From assembly GCF_001898575.1 (NCBI RefSeq), contig NZ_MKUD01000070.1:174907-238906 (forward strand): a DNA stretch of 64,000 nt, given 5' to 3'. The notes under the pieces are model-generated. The model did not search any database, was not told the DNA's origin, and worked only from the letters and a program-made list of their open reading frames with translations. Positions 34,287 through 42,583 of this stretch are shown here, piece after piece. Both the position numbers and the translations under genes were made by a program. How positions within the stretch are numbered: the stretch's first letter is position 1; the number at the start of each line of letters is the position of its first letter. This DNA is from Spirosoma sp. 48-14. GTDB taxonomy: Bacteria; Bacteroidota; Bacteroidia; Cytophagales; Spirosomataceae.

Positions 34287-34302
34287 TAGGGGCTTATACT
34301 TT

Positions 34303-35073
34303 TTACGAAATCTGTGTGTCGGCGAAGTAGACCATGGCTTTGTGCAGGAAGGACGCATAGTCCGGGTTGTCTATGCCGTTCTGGCTTGTAAATCGGGGAT
34401 CATCGAGGTATAATTGGGCCAACCCTTTATATGCTTTTGCCATATCCTTCGACTGGCAGACTTTTTCGCCCCAGAACCCCCGAATGTTGACATAGTGCCG
34501 GGCTATCTGCTGTTGTACTGCCAGGCTGGCGGGGTCATGATCGACCATAGCTGTTAGTATTTGTGCAATAGCCTGCTGATCAGCTTTGAGCTGCTCAAAA
34601 CCGGCCTTGCCCATTTGCTGTAGTTTGGCTTCGCTGCTTTCAATGGCTTCTTTGCCGTATTTTTCAATAGCTTCCTGTCGGTACTCCCTGCCTTTGGGGA
34701 AACCTTCGTATAACTCTTCGTTGGTTACCATGACTCGTTCGCCTTTTAAGGTTGAAATTGTTTTATCAATCGTCAGCAGCAGCTTTGACAGTCGAAATTG
34801 GCGGGCCTGAAGGGCCAACTTATGGCTTTCAAGTGCTTTCAACGTGTCGAATTCCGGGTCTTCCAGAATATGCAGAATCTCGTCGAGCGAGAAATCCAGT
34901 TCTTTGTAAAAAAGAATCTGCTGTAACCGGATCAGTTCTTTTTCGCCATACAGTCGGTACTTGGTCTCGGTACGGACTACTGGTTTTAACAGACCCACCC
35001 GGTCGTAATGATGGAGTGTTCGTACACTTACACCTGCCAGTTTTGCCAGCTTATTGACCGAATAGTGCCGCAT
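34303..35073 (-). CDS. MerR-family regulator with TipAS ligand domain
   Basis: 256 residues. MerR winged-helix start MRHYSVNKLAKLAGVSVRTLHHYD then GLLKPVVRTETKYRLYGEKEL, followed by a coiled-coil helix (about 75-125) and the TipAS domain (about 140-252: AYKGLAQLYLDDPRFTSQNG, ASFLHKAMVYFA). In TipA and SkgA relatives this domain senses thiopeptides or other small ligands and the dimer activates its promoter by unwinding the spacer. It is divergent from a 40-residue exported peptide gene, which is a possible target. Confidence 0.92.
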   Translation of the reverse strand: MRHYSVNKLAKLAGVSVRTLHHYDRVGLLKPVVRTETKYRLYGEKELIRLQQILFYKELDFSLDEILHILEDPEFDTLKALESHKLALQARQFRLSKLLLTIDKTISTLKGERVMVTNEELYEGFPKGREYRQEAIEKYGKEAIESSEAKLQQMGKAGFEQLKADQQAIAQILTAMVDHDPASLAVQQQIARHYVNIRGFWGEKVCQSKDMAKAYKGLAQLYLDDPRFTSQNGIDNPDYASFLHKAMVYFADTQIS

Positions 35074-35165
35074 AAAAAACGTGCTTTGATTGACCCTGGC
35101 AAATGTAGGCTATGACGTAAGGGGAGAGTCAAGTAAACGTTTAACTTTTTTTACACCCGATTTAG

Positions 35166-35221
35166 GTAACGGGGGTGGGAACCCGCTATTTTGGCCCGTA
35201 GCGCGGGTTTCCACCGCATTA
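35166..35221. repeat. CGGGTGGAAACCCGC-family inverted repeat, copy 1
   Basis: Left GTAACGGGGGTGGGAACCCG and right GCGCGGGTTTCCACCGCATTA, imperfect, with a 14-base loop. It shares its right arm text with the elements at 49770-49831 and 52302-52387. It lies in the 311-base gap between the divergent MerR gene and the small peptide gene. Confidence 0.7.
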
Positions 35222-35332
35222 GCTAAAGGCTATTCTCAGTTTGGGAGAACGGGGGGTTTGGGATTTATCGCTGTTTTCGGGTGCTTTATCCCTAATATTC
35301 GACGGTTAATCAATTTATCATAGGAGCAAACC

Positions 35333-35351
35333 GACCGATCAGTCATTTTTG
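35333..35351 (+). promoter_or_regulatory. Near-palindromic operator and -7-like box before the 40-codon gene
   Basis: GACCGATCAGTC (35333-35344) is a near-perfect 12-base dyad of the GACCGxTC type often bound by TetR-family repressors, and it abuts CATTTTTG, one mismatch from TAnnTTTG. The ATG at 35385 is 34 bases downstream. Confidence 0.3.
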
Positions 35352-35384
35352 TAGCCTCCCTTCCAACAGTAAACAACAACTACC

Positions 35385-35507
35385 ATGAAATTCAAACACT
35401 GCTTATTGCTCAGTCTGATTCTGTCATCATTAATGATTGGTTCCTTAATGGCTCGTAGTATCAAAGCCCAGCATAAAGCCAGCACAGCTATGCATCAATC
35501 CCGTTAA
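35385..35507 (+). CDS. 40-residue exported or membrane peptide
   Basis: Starts at ATG 35385 after AAACAACAACTACC, a typical AT-rich Bacteroidota leader, and ends with TAA at 35505-35507. The peptide starts MKFKHCLLLSLILSSLMIGS, a signal-peptide-like or single membrane helix, and continues with 20 hydrophilic residues ending HKASTAMHQSR. It has a promoter-like region upstream and a strong 19-20-base hairpin six bases after the stop, which together support a real transcribed unit. I know no family. It could be a secreted peptide or a small membrane regulator. Confidence 0.6.
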   Translation: MKFKHCLLLSLILSSLMIGSLMARSIKAQHKASTAMHQSR

Positions 35508-35512
35508 GTAGC

Positions 35513-35568
35513 CAAGAGTTATCCAACTAGTTTAACTTAGAGGGGTCAAACTGGTTGGATAACTCTTG
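35513..35568. terminator. Hairpin after the 40-codon gene
   Basis: CAAGAGTTATCCAACTAGTT and AACTGGTTGGATAACTCTTG pair over about 20 bases with one mismatch. It lies between the small gene and the stop of the convergent membrane-protein gene. There is no long T tract. Confidence 0.65.
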
Positions 35569-35580
35569 AGCGTTCAATCG

Positions 35581-36165
35581 TTAGTTAGTCAAAACGGGTC
35601 GGGGAAGCCGATTAACCAACCAGAGGCAGAAGAGTGCGTTGAAAATCAGGGTGAACGGAATCACCGAAATGTTCTTGAAGAAAAGAATGATTGCCCACTC
35701 CGACGATTGATCAGAAATCAGATCTCGGGCTTTTAATGTGATGTATAGACAGGTTTCGTAGGCAATGTGGTCGATTAACTTGTTGAACAGTAGGGCGATT
35801 ACCGAAAATACGACTAGATTGATTAGTAAAGCGCCCCACTTGGTTCGAAGTTTCTGAATTGCCAACTGCCAGTTCTGTTTTCGGCTCTGTTTATTAACAA
35901 TGAGCTGCATCAGCCGTTTGGCGCCTGCCCGGATATTGGTGAGTCCCAGTGCATACAGGAAAATCAGTATCCGGGCCGACTCCACAATAATTTCCAGTAA
36001 CCCATGCGATATTGGGCTGATCGGCCCAAACGCTTTTAGTTGAATGGCTCGTCCAACAGCGGCAATCAGCCCCAGGCTGAAAATGAACCCGAAATGTTTT
36101 TTGCAGAATTGAATCGTTTCGACGGTCCAGTCGAGTGCTTTGAGAAGGTTGGGTGGTAATGTCAT
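35581..36165 (-). CDS. Membrane protein of unknown function
   Basis: 194 residues, basic. Predicted membrane helices at about 25-42 (FGFIFSLGLIAAVGRAI), 57-75 (LLEIIVESARILIFLYALG), 112-130 (GALLINLVVFSVIALLF) and 160-185 (WAIILFFKNISVIPFTLIFNALFCLWLV), separated by a basic stretch (about 80-108). No signal peptide and no family recognised. It stands alone between two hairpins. Confidence 0.7.
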   Translation of the reverse strand: MTLPPNLLKALDWTVETIQFCKKHFGFIFSLGLIAAVGRAIQLKAFGPISPISHGLLEIIVESARILIFLYALGLTNIRAGAKRLMQLIVNKQSRKQNWQLAIQKLRTKWGALLINLVVFSVIALLFNKLIDHIAYETCLYITLKARDLISDQSSEWAIILFFKNISVIPFTLIFNALFCLWLVNRLPRPVLTN

Positions 36166-36241
36166 CAGTTAGTGGAGTAGTAATGTTCAGATTAGCATTT
36201 AGTTTAAAAGTATTGATAGCCAGTAAATTACTGATTCATAT

Positions 36242-36316
36242 AAAAAACCGCGAGGCTGCGAAGTCCCAAGGAGTATCACCGATTTACTTCCTTGCGTCTT
36301 CGCGGCCTCGCGGTTT
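36242..36316. repeat. CCGCGAGGC inverted repeat
   Basis: Left AAACCGCGAGGCTGCGAAG with CAAGGAG, right CTTCCTTGCGTCTTCGCGGCCTCGCGGTTT. The arms pair over about 29 bases with a few mismatches. This text resembles a dispersed repeat I recall from other Bacteroidota genomes. It lies between the membrane protein gene's start and the OsmC gene's stop. Confidence 0.75.
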
Positions 36317-36332
36317 ATGTTTGATACGGTAC

Positions 36333-36749
36333 TTAGGCCAAAGTAGCCTCGACGCTGATGGTGGTATTGAACAGCTTCGAGATTGGGCAGTTGTGTTCGG
36401 CATGATCGACCAGCTCGTCGAATTTAGTTTTGTCCAGGCCCGGAACAGCGGCTGTCAGCGTCAATTTTGAGCTGGAAATGCCACCGTCTTCAAGGGTGAT
36501 GGCACAACTAACGTCCAGCGAATCGGCTGCGAAACCAGCCTGCTGAATGTTGAAGGCCAGTTGCATGGCGAAACAGCCCGCATGAGCAGCAGCAACCAGC
36601 TCTTCGGGGTTGGTGCCGATTCCATCCGCAAATCGAGTATTGAACGAATATTGGGTTTTGTTCAGAACCGTGCTGGCGGTAGTCAGGTCTCCTTTTCCAT
36701 CTTTTCCGGTTCCAGTCCAGTGAGCAGAGGCATTGCGTACGATTTTCAT
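36333..36749 (-). CDS. OsmC-family peroxiredoxin
   Basis: 138 residues from ATG 36749 (MKIVRNASAHWTGTGKDGKG); the frame is open upstream to the hairpin but only this part matches the family. It reduces organic hydroperoxides using two conserved cysteines, here in AAHAGCFAMQLAF and HAEHNCPISKLF, spaced as in OsmC. Length is normal. It is divergent from a Crp/Fnr regulator across a 26-base-arm hairpin. Confidence 0.93.
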   Translation of the reverse strand: MKIVRNASAHWTGTGKDGKGDLTTASTVLNKTQYSFNTRFADGIGTNPEELVAAAHAGCFAMQLAFNIQQAGFAADSLDVSCAITLEDGGISSSKLTLTAAVPGLDKTKFDELVDHAEHNCPISKLFNTTISVEATLA

Positions 36750-36847
36750 AAGAGTAAGCTTTAACTTGTTTTGTGATTTGTTTTGATGCCTCAAAGGTAG
36801 ACGGGCACTTTTTGCCAATTTTTCACCTATGTTAAAAAGAGAATAGA

Positions 36848-36921
36848 GAACCCGGATTTTTATGATCATTATGGTTTGTCATGATCTGTGTAAATCATAA
36901 TGATCATAAAAATCCGGGTTC
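36848..36921. repeat. Long perfect inverted repeat between osmC and the Crp/Fnr gene
   Basis: Arms of 26 bases, GAACCCGGATTTTTATGATC plus ATTATG at 36848-36873 and the exact complement at 36896-36921, with a 22-base loop. Both arms contain ATGATCAT. The first ATG of the Crp/Fnr reading frame (36900) lies within the right arm. Confidence 0.9.
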
Positions 36922-37538
36922 TATTGAACGTAACGAATAGCCAATGCCCCACCGCGAAACACACTACCTTACACCAGTCTTTACGGCAATTTGCCCAACT
37001 TTCTGACGATGATCTCAGGCTGGGTGATCCATTCTGGACGATCCGAAGCATTGCCAAGCATGAGTATTTCAATTTTCAGCATTCCGTATGTCGGCAGGTG
37101 GGGTTTATTCTGAAGGGAATCTTTCGGGTTTACTACATCGATCCCCGAACCGAGCAGGACCATAATCTCTATTTTATTCCCGAATATGCTTTTCTGACTT
37201 CGCTGAAAAGTCTGCTGACGAAAACGACCTGCCCATACTTGATTGAAGCGCTGGAAGATGCTGAATTGCTGGTGATCGACTACGATCATTTACAGCAATT
37301 GTACGAACAGTCGCACGGATGGGAACGCTTCGGACGTTTGCTGGCCGAACAGTATTTTATGTTCAATCAGACCCGTTCGGAGAGCTTGTTGACCCAATCG
37401 GCCGAGGAGCGCTATGTCGATTTATTGACGAATTACCCGGATATTCTGAATCGGGTATCGTTGGGGCATATTTCGTCCTATCTGGGCATCAAGGGGCCGT
37501 CGCTCAGCCGCATCCGGGCACAGGTAGCGCATAAGTAG
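36900..37538 (+). CDS. Crp/Fnr-family transcription regulator (cNMP-binding domain)
   Basis: 212 residues from ATG 36900; a TTG at 36924 (codon 9) is the alternative and would lie outside the hairpin. A cNMP-binding-type beta-roll (about 35-130) reads SVCRQVGFILKGIFRVYYID then EYAFLTSLKSLL, followed by the dimer helix and a C-terminal HTH (VSLGHISSYLGIKGPSLSRIRAQ). The SxxP sequence typical of Bacteroidota Crp-like proteins is present. Ligand unknown. It is divergent from osmC, suggesting it may control it under oxidative or other stress. Confidence 0.88.
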   Translation: MIIKIRVLLNVTNSQCPTAKHTTLHQSLRQFAQLSDDDLRLGDPFWTIRSIAKHEYFNFQHSVCRQVGFILKGIFRVYYIDPRTEQDHNLYFIPEYAFLTSLKSLLTKTTCPYLIEALEDAELLVIDYDHLQQLYEQSHGWERFGRLLAEQYFMFNQTRSESLLTQSAEERYVDLLTNYPDILNRVSLGHISSYLGIKGPSLSRIRAQVAHK

Positions 37539-37648
37539 AATAGGCCAGACTATTTGCGGGTTTTCCTGTAGACATGAGATGGCTACAGGGTGAGGCTAAT
37601 CAATTCAGGTACTGGTTTACTGTTTTGGCAAAAGAAAATCTTATAAAT

Positions 37649-37678
37649 CTGCCTGGCCTACCCTCGTAGACCAGGCAG
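37649..37678. terminator. Hairpin between the Crp/Fnr gene and the 37739 gene
   Basis: CTGCCTGG and CCAGGCAG with an inner CTAC/GTAG stem; a short AT-rich run on the minus-strand side could make it a terminator for the 37739 gene. Confidence 0.5.
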
Positions 37679-37738
37679 TATGTCGAAACGTGCAGAAATA
37701 GAGTTATTCGAATACCTTTTTGAGTGAAGCCTGCAGCG

Positions 37739-37921
37739 TTATTCTTCGTCCTGTTCGGCGTGGCCATGAATATAACCGCCGGGCAGTTCTTCCTGATCGT
37801 CTAAAGGCGTATCGCCCGGCTCGTGTGGTCCTTCCTGACGCAGAATGGTCTCTTTATCACTCGTAGCGTCTCCGCCCTGGTCTCCTTCGCCCCCTGGCGA
37901 ATACCATCTTACTGTTTTCAT
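37739..37921 (-). CDS. Small acidic hydrophilic protein
   Basis: 60 residues (MKTVRWYSPGGEGDQGGDAT...HGHAEQDEE), 35% charged, no Cys, Gly-rich, no signal peptide. The start lies after an AT-rich leader, and the reading frame uses the usual codons of this genome. It resembles the acidic protein at 26982 in composition. Function unknown. It is divergent from the 37970 gene, with 48 bases between starts. Confidence 0.55.
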   Translation of the reverse strand: MKTVRWYSPGGEGDQGGDATSDKETILRQEGPHEPGDTPLDDQEELPGGYIHGHAEQDEE

Positions 37922-37969
37922 GTCTGTTTCGTTTTGAGATAACTTTATTATAAAAACGGGATAAAAAAG

Positions 37970-38263
37970 ATGTGGTTAATAATAGAGAGAATCTGGTTGA
38001 TTCGCAAACCTGAACCGGACAAGATGCATGCGCACTCGTTTAGTGGCTGGTTCGATCACGTTATGGATTTTTTCTTCTACCTGCCCAATCTGCTGGTAGT
38101 CGAAGCGTATATACGTGCGGGGCGCTATAAAGCGTCACCTATCCTCCGATTGTCGGCATCGTTGGTACTCCTGCTGGCAACGGGCTTTTTAGGATTAGGT
38201 ACGTACTATTTTACCCTCTACTACTGGGGGCCTGCCATTCTGCGTTATTTATCCATTGCGTAA
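37970..38263 (+). CDS. Small membrane protein of unknown function
   Basis: 97 residues. The first 50 contain a basic patch and an amphipathic helix (DHVMDFFFYLPNLLVVEAYI), and the last 40 contain a membrane helix (LRLSASLVLLLATGFLGLG) and a hydrophobic end. No family recognised. It ends four bases from the stop of the convergent 38268 gene. Confidence 0.55.
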   Translation: MWLIIERIWLIRKPEPDKMHAHSFSGWFDHVMDFFFYLPNLLVVEAYIRAGRYKASPILRLSASLVLLLATGFLGLGTYYFTLYYWGPAILRYLSIA

Positions 38264-38267
38264 TTGC

Positions 38268-38588
38268 TCAATAGCCTTCATCCAGAACAAGGTAATAGTT
38301 CTTTATGGCCGTTGTCTGATCGGCATGCTGAAGTGTTACCGTCAGTAATTCGACGTGGGTATAGGCATCAAATTTGACAATCCGGCTATCCGTAACCTGC
38401 TGTTGTTGGCCAGTGGCCTGTTCCTGAACAAATGCCAGCGCTTCTTCCCGCGAGTCGAAACTGCCGAGCAGATTGCCCAGTTCAAGGGCTGGCTCCTGTT
38501 CTGGAAGTTCACCTGTTGTATTGGAGATGGGCGACTCAACGGGTGCTGAATAATCGGTAAGCGACGTGCTGTAAAGTTCGATAGTCAT
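38268..38588 (-). CDS. Hypothetical cytoplasmic protein
   Basis: 106 residues, acidic. The first 45 are low in structure (LTDYSAPVESPISNTTGELP), then FDSREEALAFVQEQATGQQQ and a beta-rich end (ELLTVTLQHADQTTAIKNYYLVLDEGY). No signal peptide, no family known. It is a single gene with an ATG in a typical AT-rich leader. Confidence 0.6.
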   Translation of the reverse strand: MTIELYSTSLTDYSAPVESPISNTTGELPEQEPALELGNLLGSFDSREEALAFVQEQATGQQQQVTDSRIVKFDAYTHVELLTVTLQHADQTTAIKNYYLVLDEGY

Positions 38589-38696
38589 CCGGGTGAAAAG
38601 TAGGTATAAACGGATAACTATTTTTGGGAAAAGTAGTTAAAAAATAGGTGTATCCCAATGATCCTGACAGGCTTGGCCAGAGGATAATCGGGTTCG

Positions 38697-40241
38697 TTAT
38701 TTAGCCACTCGTTCATACCTTAACAGCTTATTGGCCCAGGGAATAAAATACTGGAAATTAGGCGCATCGGTATGGCCGCCGTTATGCTGCCGCCAGGCGA
38801 GTTCGCCGTTCATCAGGCCAGTCAATACGGGTGGCATTATGTCTTTATTGTACTCACTGTTGGCGCTCAGGTCTTTTGCTCCCAGAAGTTGGAAAACCGG
38901 CCCAGCGGCTACGGTTGCCTTGTAACTACCCATCTGATCGAGCCATTTGGCATCGCCTTTTTCGGGGATACCGTAGCTGACAAATGTTGGTCTTGGGGCA
39001 CAGAGCGCCAGTAATTCGTGCGAATCGATGGGAAGGTCGCAGCCGGTTTTAGGGCCCGACGATGATTCCGAAGCGGCATAATTCAGGTAATTACCCGCCA
39101 TCCAGTGATACTCACCGCTACCCGCCAGACTTTCGACGGCTTCTCCAAAAACGCGCCGTTGTAGCGTAGTACCGCCTTTTCCCGACGAACCAATCAGTAC
39201 CATCGCAAATCGCTGGTCGAAGGCCATCGCCACGAGGGCTGCTTTACCGTAGCGCGAAACTCCTTCAATAGCAACCTGTTTGGCGTTTACCAGCGGATCG
39301 GTTTCCAGATAATCGAGTACCCGTGAGGCCCCCCAGCCCCAGGCGCGTAAGGCGCCCCAATCCTCTGGTTTGCGTGGTTGACCTTTATTGGTAAGGCCAA
39401 TAATACCTCGGGTAAGGCCCGCGCCGTTGTCGGCCTGGATACTGCCTGGTTCCAGGGTGCAATAGCCCCAGCCAGCCGCCAGCAGTTGCTCGGTAGGAGG
39501 GGAGTCGCCGTTGGGAGCGGGAGCAAAGAAATTGGGTCCGGGCAGTCGGGTAATGGGTGAGTAAGCCGGGTATTTATCGAAGATGGCTTTTAGTTCCGGA
39601 TTGCTTTTGATCATCATGTCCTTAAAAGCGGCATTGATCTTTTCCAGCTCAGGAAGCGAAGGCTGAGCTGGTGCCGGTAAGGTTGGAAAGCCCAGCATGA
39701 TCATGACAGGTACGGGGCCTTTTACGTTTTGGGGCAACACCAGTACCATATTGATATTCACGCTGATCAACGGATACTCGCTATTATCGACCCGGCCAAT
39801 CATGTGTCGGGCAAGCACAGGAATACGGCCTACAAATTCATTGTCAGTGATTTTCGTTGTCCAGGTAACTTTAGGGACGTTGGCCGGTATGCGACCATAC
39901 ATTTCTTTTTCGAAATCCTCAATGATTTCGGGACGACGAATGCTCCACCATTGCTCGGGGGTCGTTACTTTCCTGCCTTTTTTAGTGGTAAGCACATCGG
40001 GTAGTTGGGGGCATGGATTCGCCTGCGACTCGTCGTAATTGGCATGATTGGGGTCTGATTCATTGCCACTTGGTCCCGGTCTTAGTTTGCGGATGCCCAG
40101 TTGCTGCATCATGTTGGCCTGATCCTGTTGGGCCGTCATGGTTTTCAGCGGAGGGTACTTGCTGCTGTCGATGGCAGCTTGTTGAGCAAGGGCCCAGCAG
40201 GGTAGGCTTGTCAACAGTACTAACGCCAGATGTTTCGGCAT
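38697..40241 (-). CDS. CE15-type glucuronoyl esterase (secreted)
   Basis: 514 residues with a signal peptide (1-19, ending CWALAQ). An alpha/beta-hydrolase with the nucleophile in EGVSRYGKAALV (G-x-S-R-x-G-K, the CE15 signature) and the catalytic His near the end in HNGGHTDAPNF; SSGKGGTTLQRR follows the next strand. CE15 enzymes break the ester between lignin alcohols and 4-O-methyl-glucuronic acid of xylan. It is 21 bases downstream of a sialate O-acetylesterase gene on the same strand, so the two form an operon for removing ester groups from plant or microbial polysaccharides. Confidence 0.87.
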   Translation of the reverse strand: MPKHLALVLLTSLPCWALAQQAAIDSSKYPPLKTMTAQQDQANMMQQLGIRKLRPGPSGNESDPNHANYDESQANPCPQLPDVLTTKKGRKVTTPEQWWSIRRPEIIEDFEKEMYGRIPANVPKVTWTTKITDNEFVGRIPVLARHMIGRVDNSEYPLISVNINMVLVLPQNVKGPVPVMIMLGFPTLPAPAQPSLPELEKINAAFKDMMIKSNPELKAIFDKYPAYSPITRLPGPNFFAPAPNGDSPPTEQLLAAGWGYCTLEPGSIQADNGAGLTRGIIGLTNKGQPRKPEDWGALRAWGWGASRVLDYLETDPLVNAKQVAIEGVSRYGKAALVAMAFDQRFAMVLIGSSGKGGTTLQRRVFGEAVESLAGSGEYHWMAGNYLNYAASESSSGPKTGCDLPIDSHELLALCAPRPTFVSYGIPEKGDAKWLDQMGSYKATVAAGPVFQLLGAKDLSANSEYNKDIMPPVLTGLMNGELAWRQHNGGHTDAPNFQYFIPWANKLLRYERVAK

Positions 40242-40262
40242 ATAGGTAGTGGTTAAGGACGA

Positions 40263-42182
40263 TTAATTGTCGGTTCGGAACGGTGAAGCGGGTAGCCCTT
40301 CTTTATTATAAAGGTTGGGATTCACGGGATTATCGGCCCAGGCGTACCGCACGTATTGGGGAGAAGGCACCTCGTCGCTCCAAACGACCACTTTATCGCC
40401 TTCAATTTTTGCCTTTGCCCACACGAATTTTTTGTCGTTGCCCGCAATGGCAAACTCGCCCAGGTCCTCGCCATCATTGGTAATCAAGCCACCACCAACA
40501 TTGGTAAAGCTGATCGTTATTTTGTTGCCGTCGACTTTCGCGGATTGATACAAAGGCCCTGAAGAAACCAGGTTTTCGTGGTAAGCGGTTTTCAAAGCAG
40601 CCAGGGCCAGCCGTTCGCCAACCCCCTGTTTATTGTCGGGGTGAATATCGTTCCATTCTCCCAGGTCAATGGCAACAACCATAGCCGTGTTGGGTACTGA
40701 TAAGCCGTTGAGTTGACCTTCCCGCAGAATAGCCCAGTTGCTTTCGGAAGGGAGATAGTTGTAGTCCATAAAGCCCGGAAGCTGGATGAACAGAAAGGGT
40801 AACTCTCCCTGTTGCCATTGACTTCGCCAGTTTTTAATCAGAGCAGGTAATAAGGTTCGGTACTGCTCGGGTTGCCCGGCGTTACTTTCGCCCTGATACC
40901 AGCAAAAACCTTTGATGGCGTACTTGATTTCAGGGGCTACCATGGCATTATACAAGGCCGTTGGCTGATTTTGAGCCGCGATGCCGCCACCAAAAGCTCC
41001 TTCAACGGGTCGGTACACGGTGCCGACTTTGTACTGCCACGTCCCTTTCAAATCGACTGTATCGGCACCGGCAAACACACAATACGGCTTGTCGGGTACG
41101 AAGCCGCCTTTCCCGGCCATATTGGTCACCCGCACGACAAACACGTTTTTGCCAGCTTTCAATAAATCGGTCGGAACGGCATACCGGCGTTGTGGGTACT
41201 GATAAGTGGTTCGACCGACCGATTTGCCATTGATGTAGAGTTCGTCGGCATCAACGATTCGCCCCAGAAAGACGCGGGCCGGTTTACCAGCCATAGAAGT
41301 CGGGATGGTAATTTCTCGTCGATACCAGACCACACCATTCAGGTCTTTAATGCCCTGGTCTTCCCAATAACCGGGAATATTGATAGGCCGCCAGCCTTTG
41401 GGAACATAAGCCGGGTCATACCATTTGGTGGTTCCTGCCTGTCCTAAATCCACAGGAGGAGCCGGTCGATTAGTGGGCTGCCGCCGGGAGAGACTGTTGA
41501 TATAGGTGGTATCTTTATTCTTCTCAGCAGTAGCTTTTAGCGTAGCGAAATCGGTCAGGCCTTCTTCACTCATCCAGGCTTCGATGGGGGTGCCGCCTAC
41601 ACTGGCGTTAATGATGCCAATCGGTATTCCGTACTTTTCGTGAATTTTTTTGGCAAAGAAATAGGCCACAGCTGAGAACGGGCGGACGTCTTCCCCAACA
41701 GCGGCTTTCCATTGCCCATTGGGCAGATCGCTCTGAGGGCCCTGCAGGTTGGTAAGGGTAGGTATCCAGAACTGACGAATTTGCGGATAGTTAGCTTTCG
41801 CAATTTCGTTGGCATAGGTCACGTCATGAATGTTGAGCTGGTGAACCATATTACTCTGCCCACTGCAAAACCACACATCCCCGATCAGAATATCGTTTAT
41901 GGTTAGTTGCGTACTGCCCACAATATCCATGCTATAGGGGCCACCTGCTGCTGTCGATGGTAACTTGACCTGCCATTTTCCGGTGGCATCGGTGACGGTT
42001 TTGTAGGTTTTGCGGTTGAAACGCACCGTAATTTTTTCACCCGCTTTGGCCCATCCCCATATGTTCAGGGGCGTGTCGCGCTGCAATACCATTCCGTCGC
42101 TGATTAGGCGGGGCAAACGAAGCTGAGCCTGAGTTGAGTTCGTTAAAATACAGAGCAAACAAATGATTAGTAGGTGCTTCAT
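40263..42182 (-). CDS. Sialate O-acetylesterase (SASA family, secreted)
   Basis: 639 residues with a signal peptide (ending STQAQ). The SGNH-like SASA domain begins around 95 with FCSGQSNMVHQL (catalytic Ser) and holds the later block GFCWYQGESNAGQPEQY with the His/Glu area. A beta-galactosidase-like sandwich domain is inserted (about 270-370: WYRREITIPTSMAGKPARVF then ADELYINGKSVGRTTYQYP). It removes acetyl groups from sugars, in nature from sialic acid or from plant polysaccharides. It is the first gene of a pair with the CE15 esterase. Confidence 0.92.
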   Translation of the reverse strand: MKHLLIICLLCILTNSTQAQLRLPRLISDGMVLQRDTPLNIWGWAKAGEKITVRFNRKTYKTVTDATGKWQVKLPSTAAGGPYSMDIVGSTQLTINDILIGDVWFCSGQSNMVHQLNIHDVTYANEIAKANYPQIRQFWIPTLTNLQGPQSDLPNGQWKAAVGEDVRPFSAVAYFFAKKIHEKYGIPIGIINASVGGTPIEAWMSEEGLTDFATLKATAEKNKDTTYINSLSRRQPTNRPAPPVDLGQAGTTKWYDPAYVPKGWRPINIPGYWEDQGIKDLNGVVWYRREITIPTSMAGKPARVFLGRIVDADELYINGKSVGRTTYQYPQRRYAVPTDLLKAGKNVFVVRVTNMAGKGGFVPDKPYCVFAGADTVDLKGTWQYKVGTVYRPVEGAFGGGIAAQNQPTALYNAMVAPEIKYAIKGFCWYQGESNAGQPEQYRTLLPALIKNWRSQWQQGELPFLFIQLPGFMDYNYLPSESNWAILREGQLNGLSVPNTAMVVAIDLGEWNDIHPDNKQGVGERLALAALKTAYHENLVSSGPLYQSAKVDGNKITISFTNVGGGLITNDGEDLGEFAIAGNDKKFVWAKAKIEGDKVVVWSDEVPSPQYVRYAWADNPVNPNLYNKEGLPASPFRTDN

Positions 42183-42583
42183 TATACGTGCATTAACTGA
42201 TTTAGTACTCTATGCAATCGGTTGCAGAGATAGCGCGAAAAATAAACCGCTACTAAGGATGACTCTCCTGTAAATTGATTGCGGTTCGAGTTCAAAAAGC
42301 ATAGACTGTCTGTTTACTAACTATCGATTTTGTTCTAAATGATAGGAAAGGCAACTAATACCGTTTAACTATAGCTTGTGTGAATACAGCCTGCTCCAAT
42401 TAAAAGAGGTGTAGACGGGCGCTGTTGATGGAAAGCCGATAGCTACGATTGCCATACAATCGTGTGTTTTATAGGGGAGAAGGGCTTTAAACGTATCACC
42501 CAATGCTTGTTTTCCCAAATGTTTCCAAAATTGATGCTGTGTTTTGCATACACCTGACTGTCGGCTAAAGGGCCGTCGGGTGC
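42183..42583. other. Intergenic region before the tolC-RND operon
   Basis: 401 bases between divergent genes. Contains a small hairpin (ACGATTG/CAATCGT, 42444-42462) but no recognisable -7 box; promoters for both transcription units should be here. Overlapping short frames on the minus strand are shadows. Confidence 0.4.
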
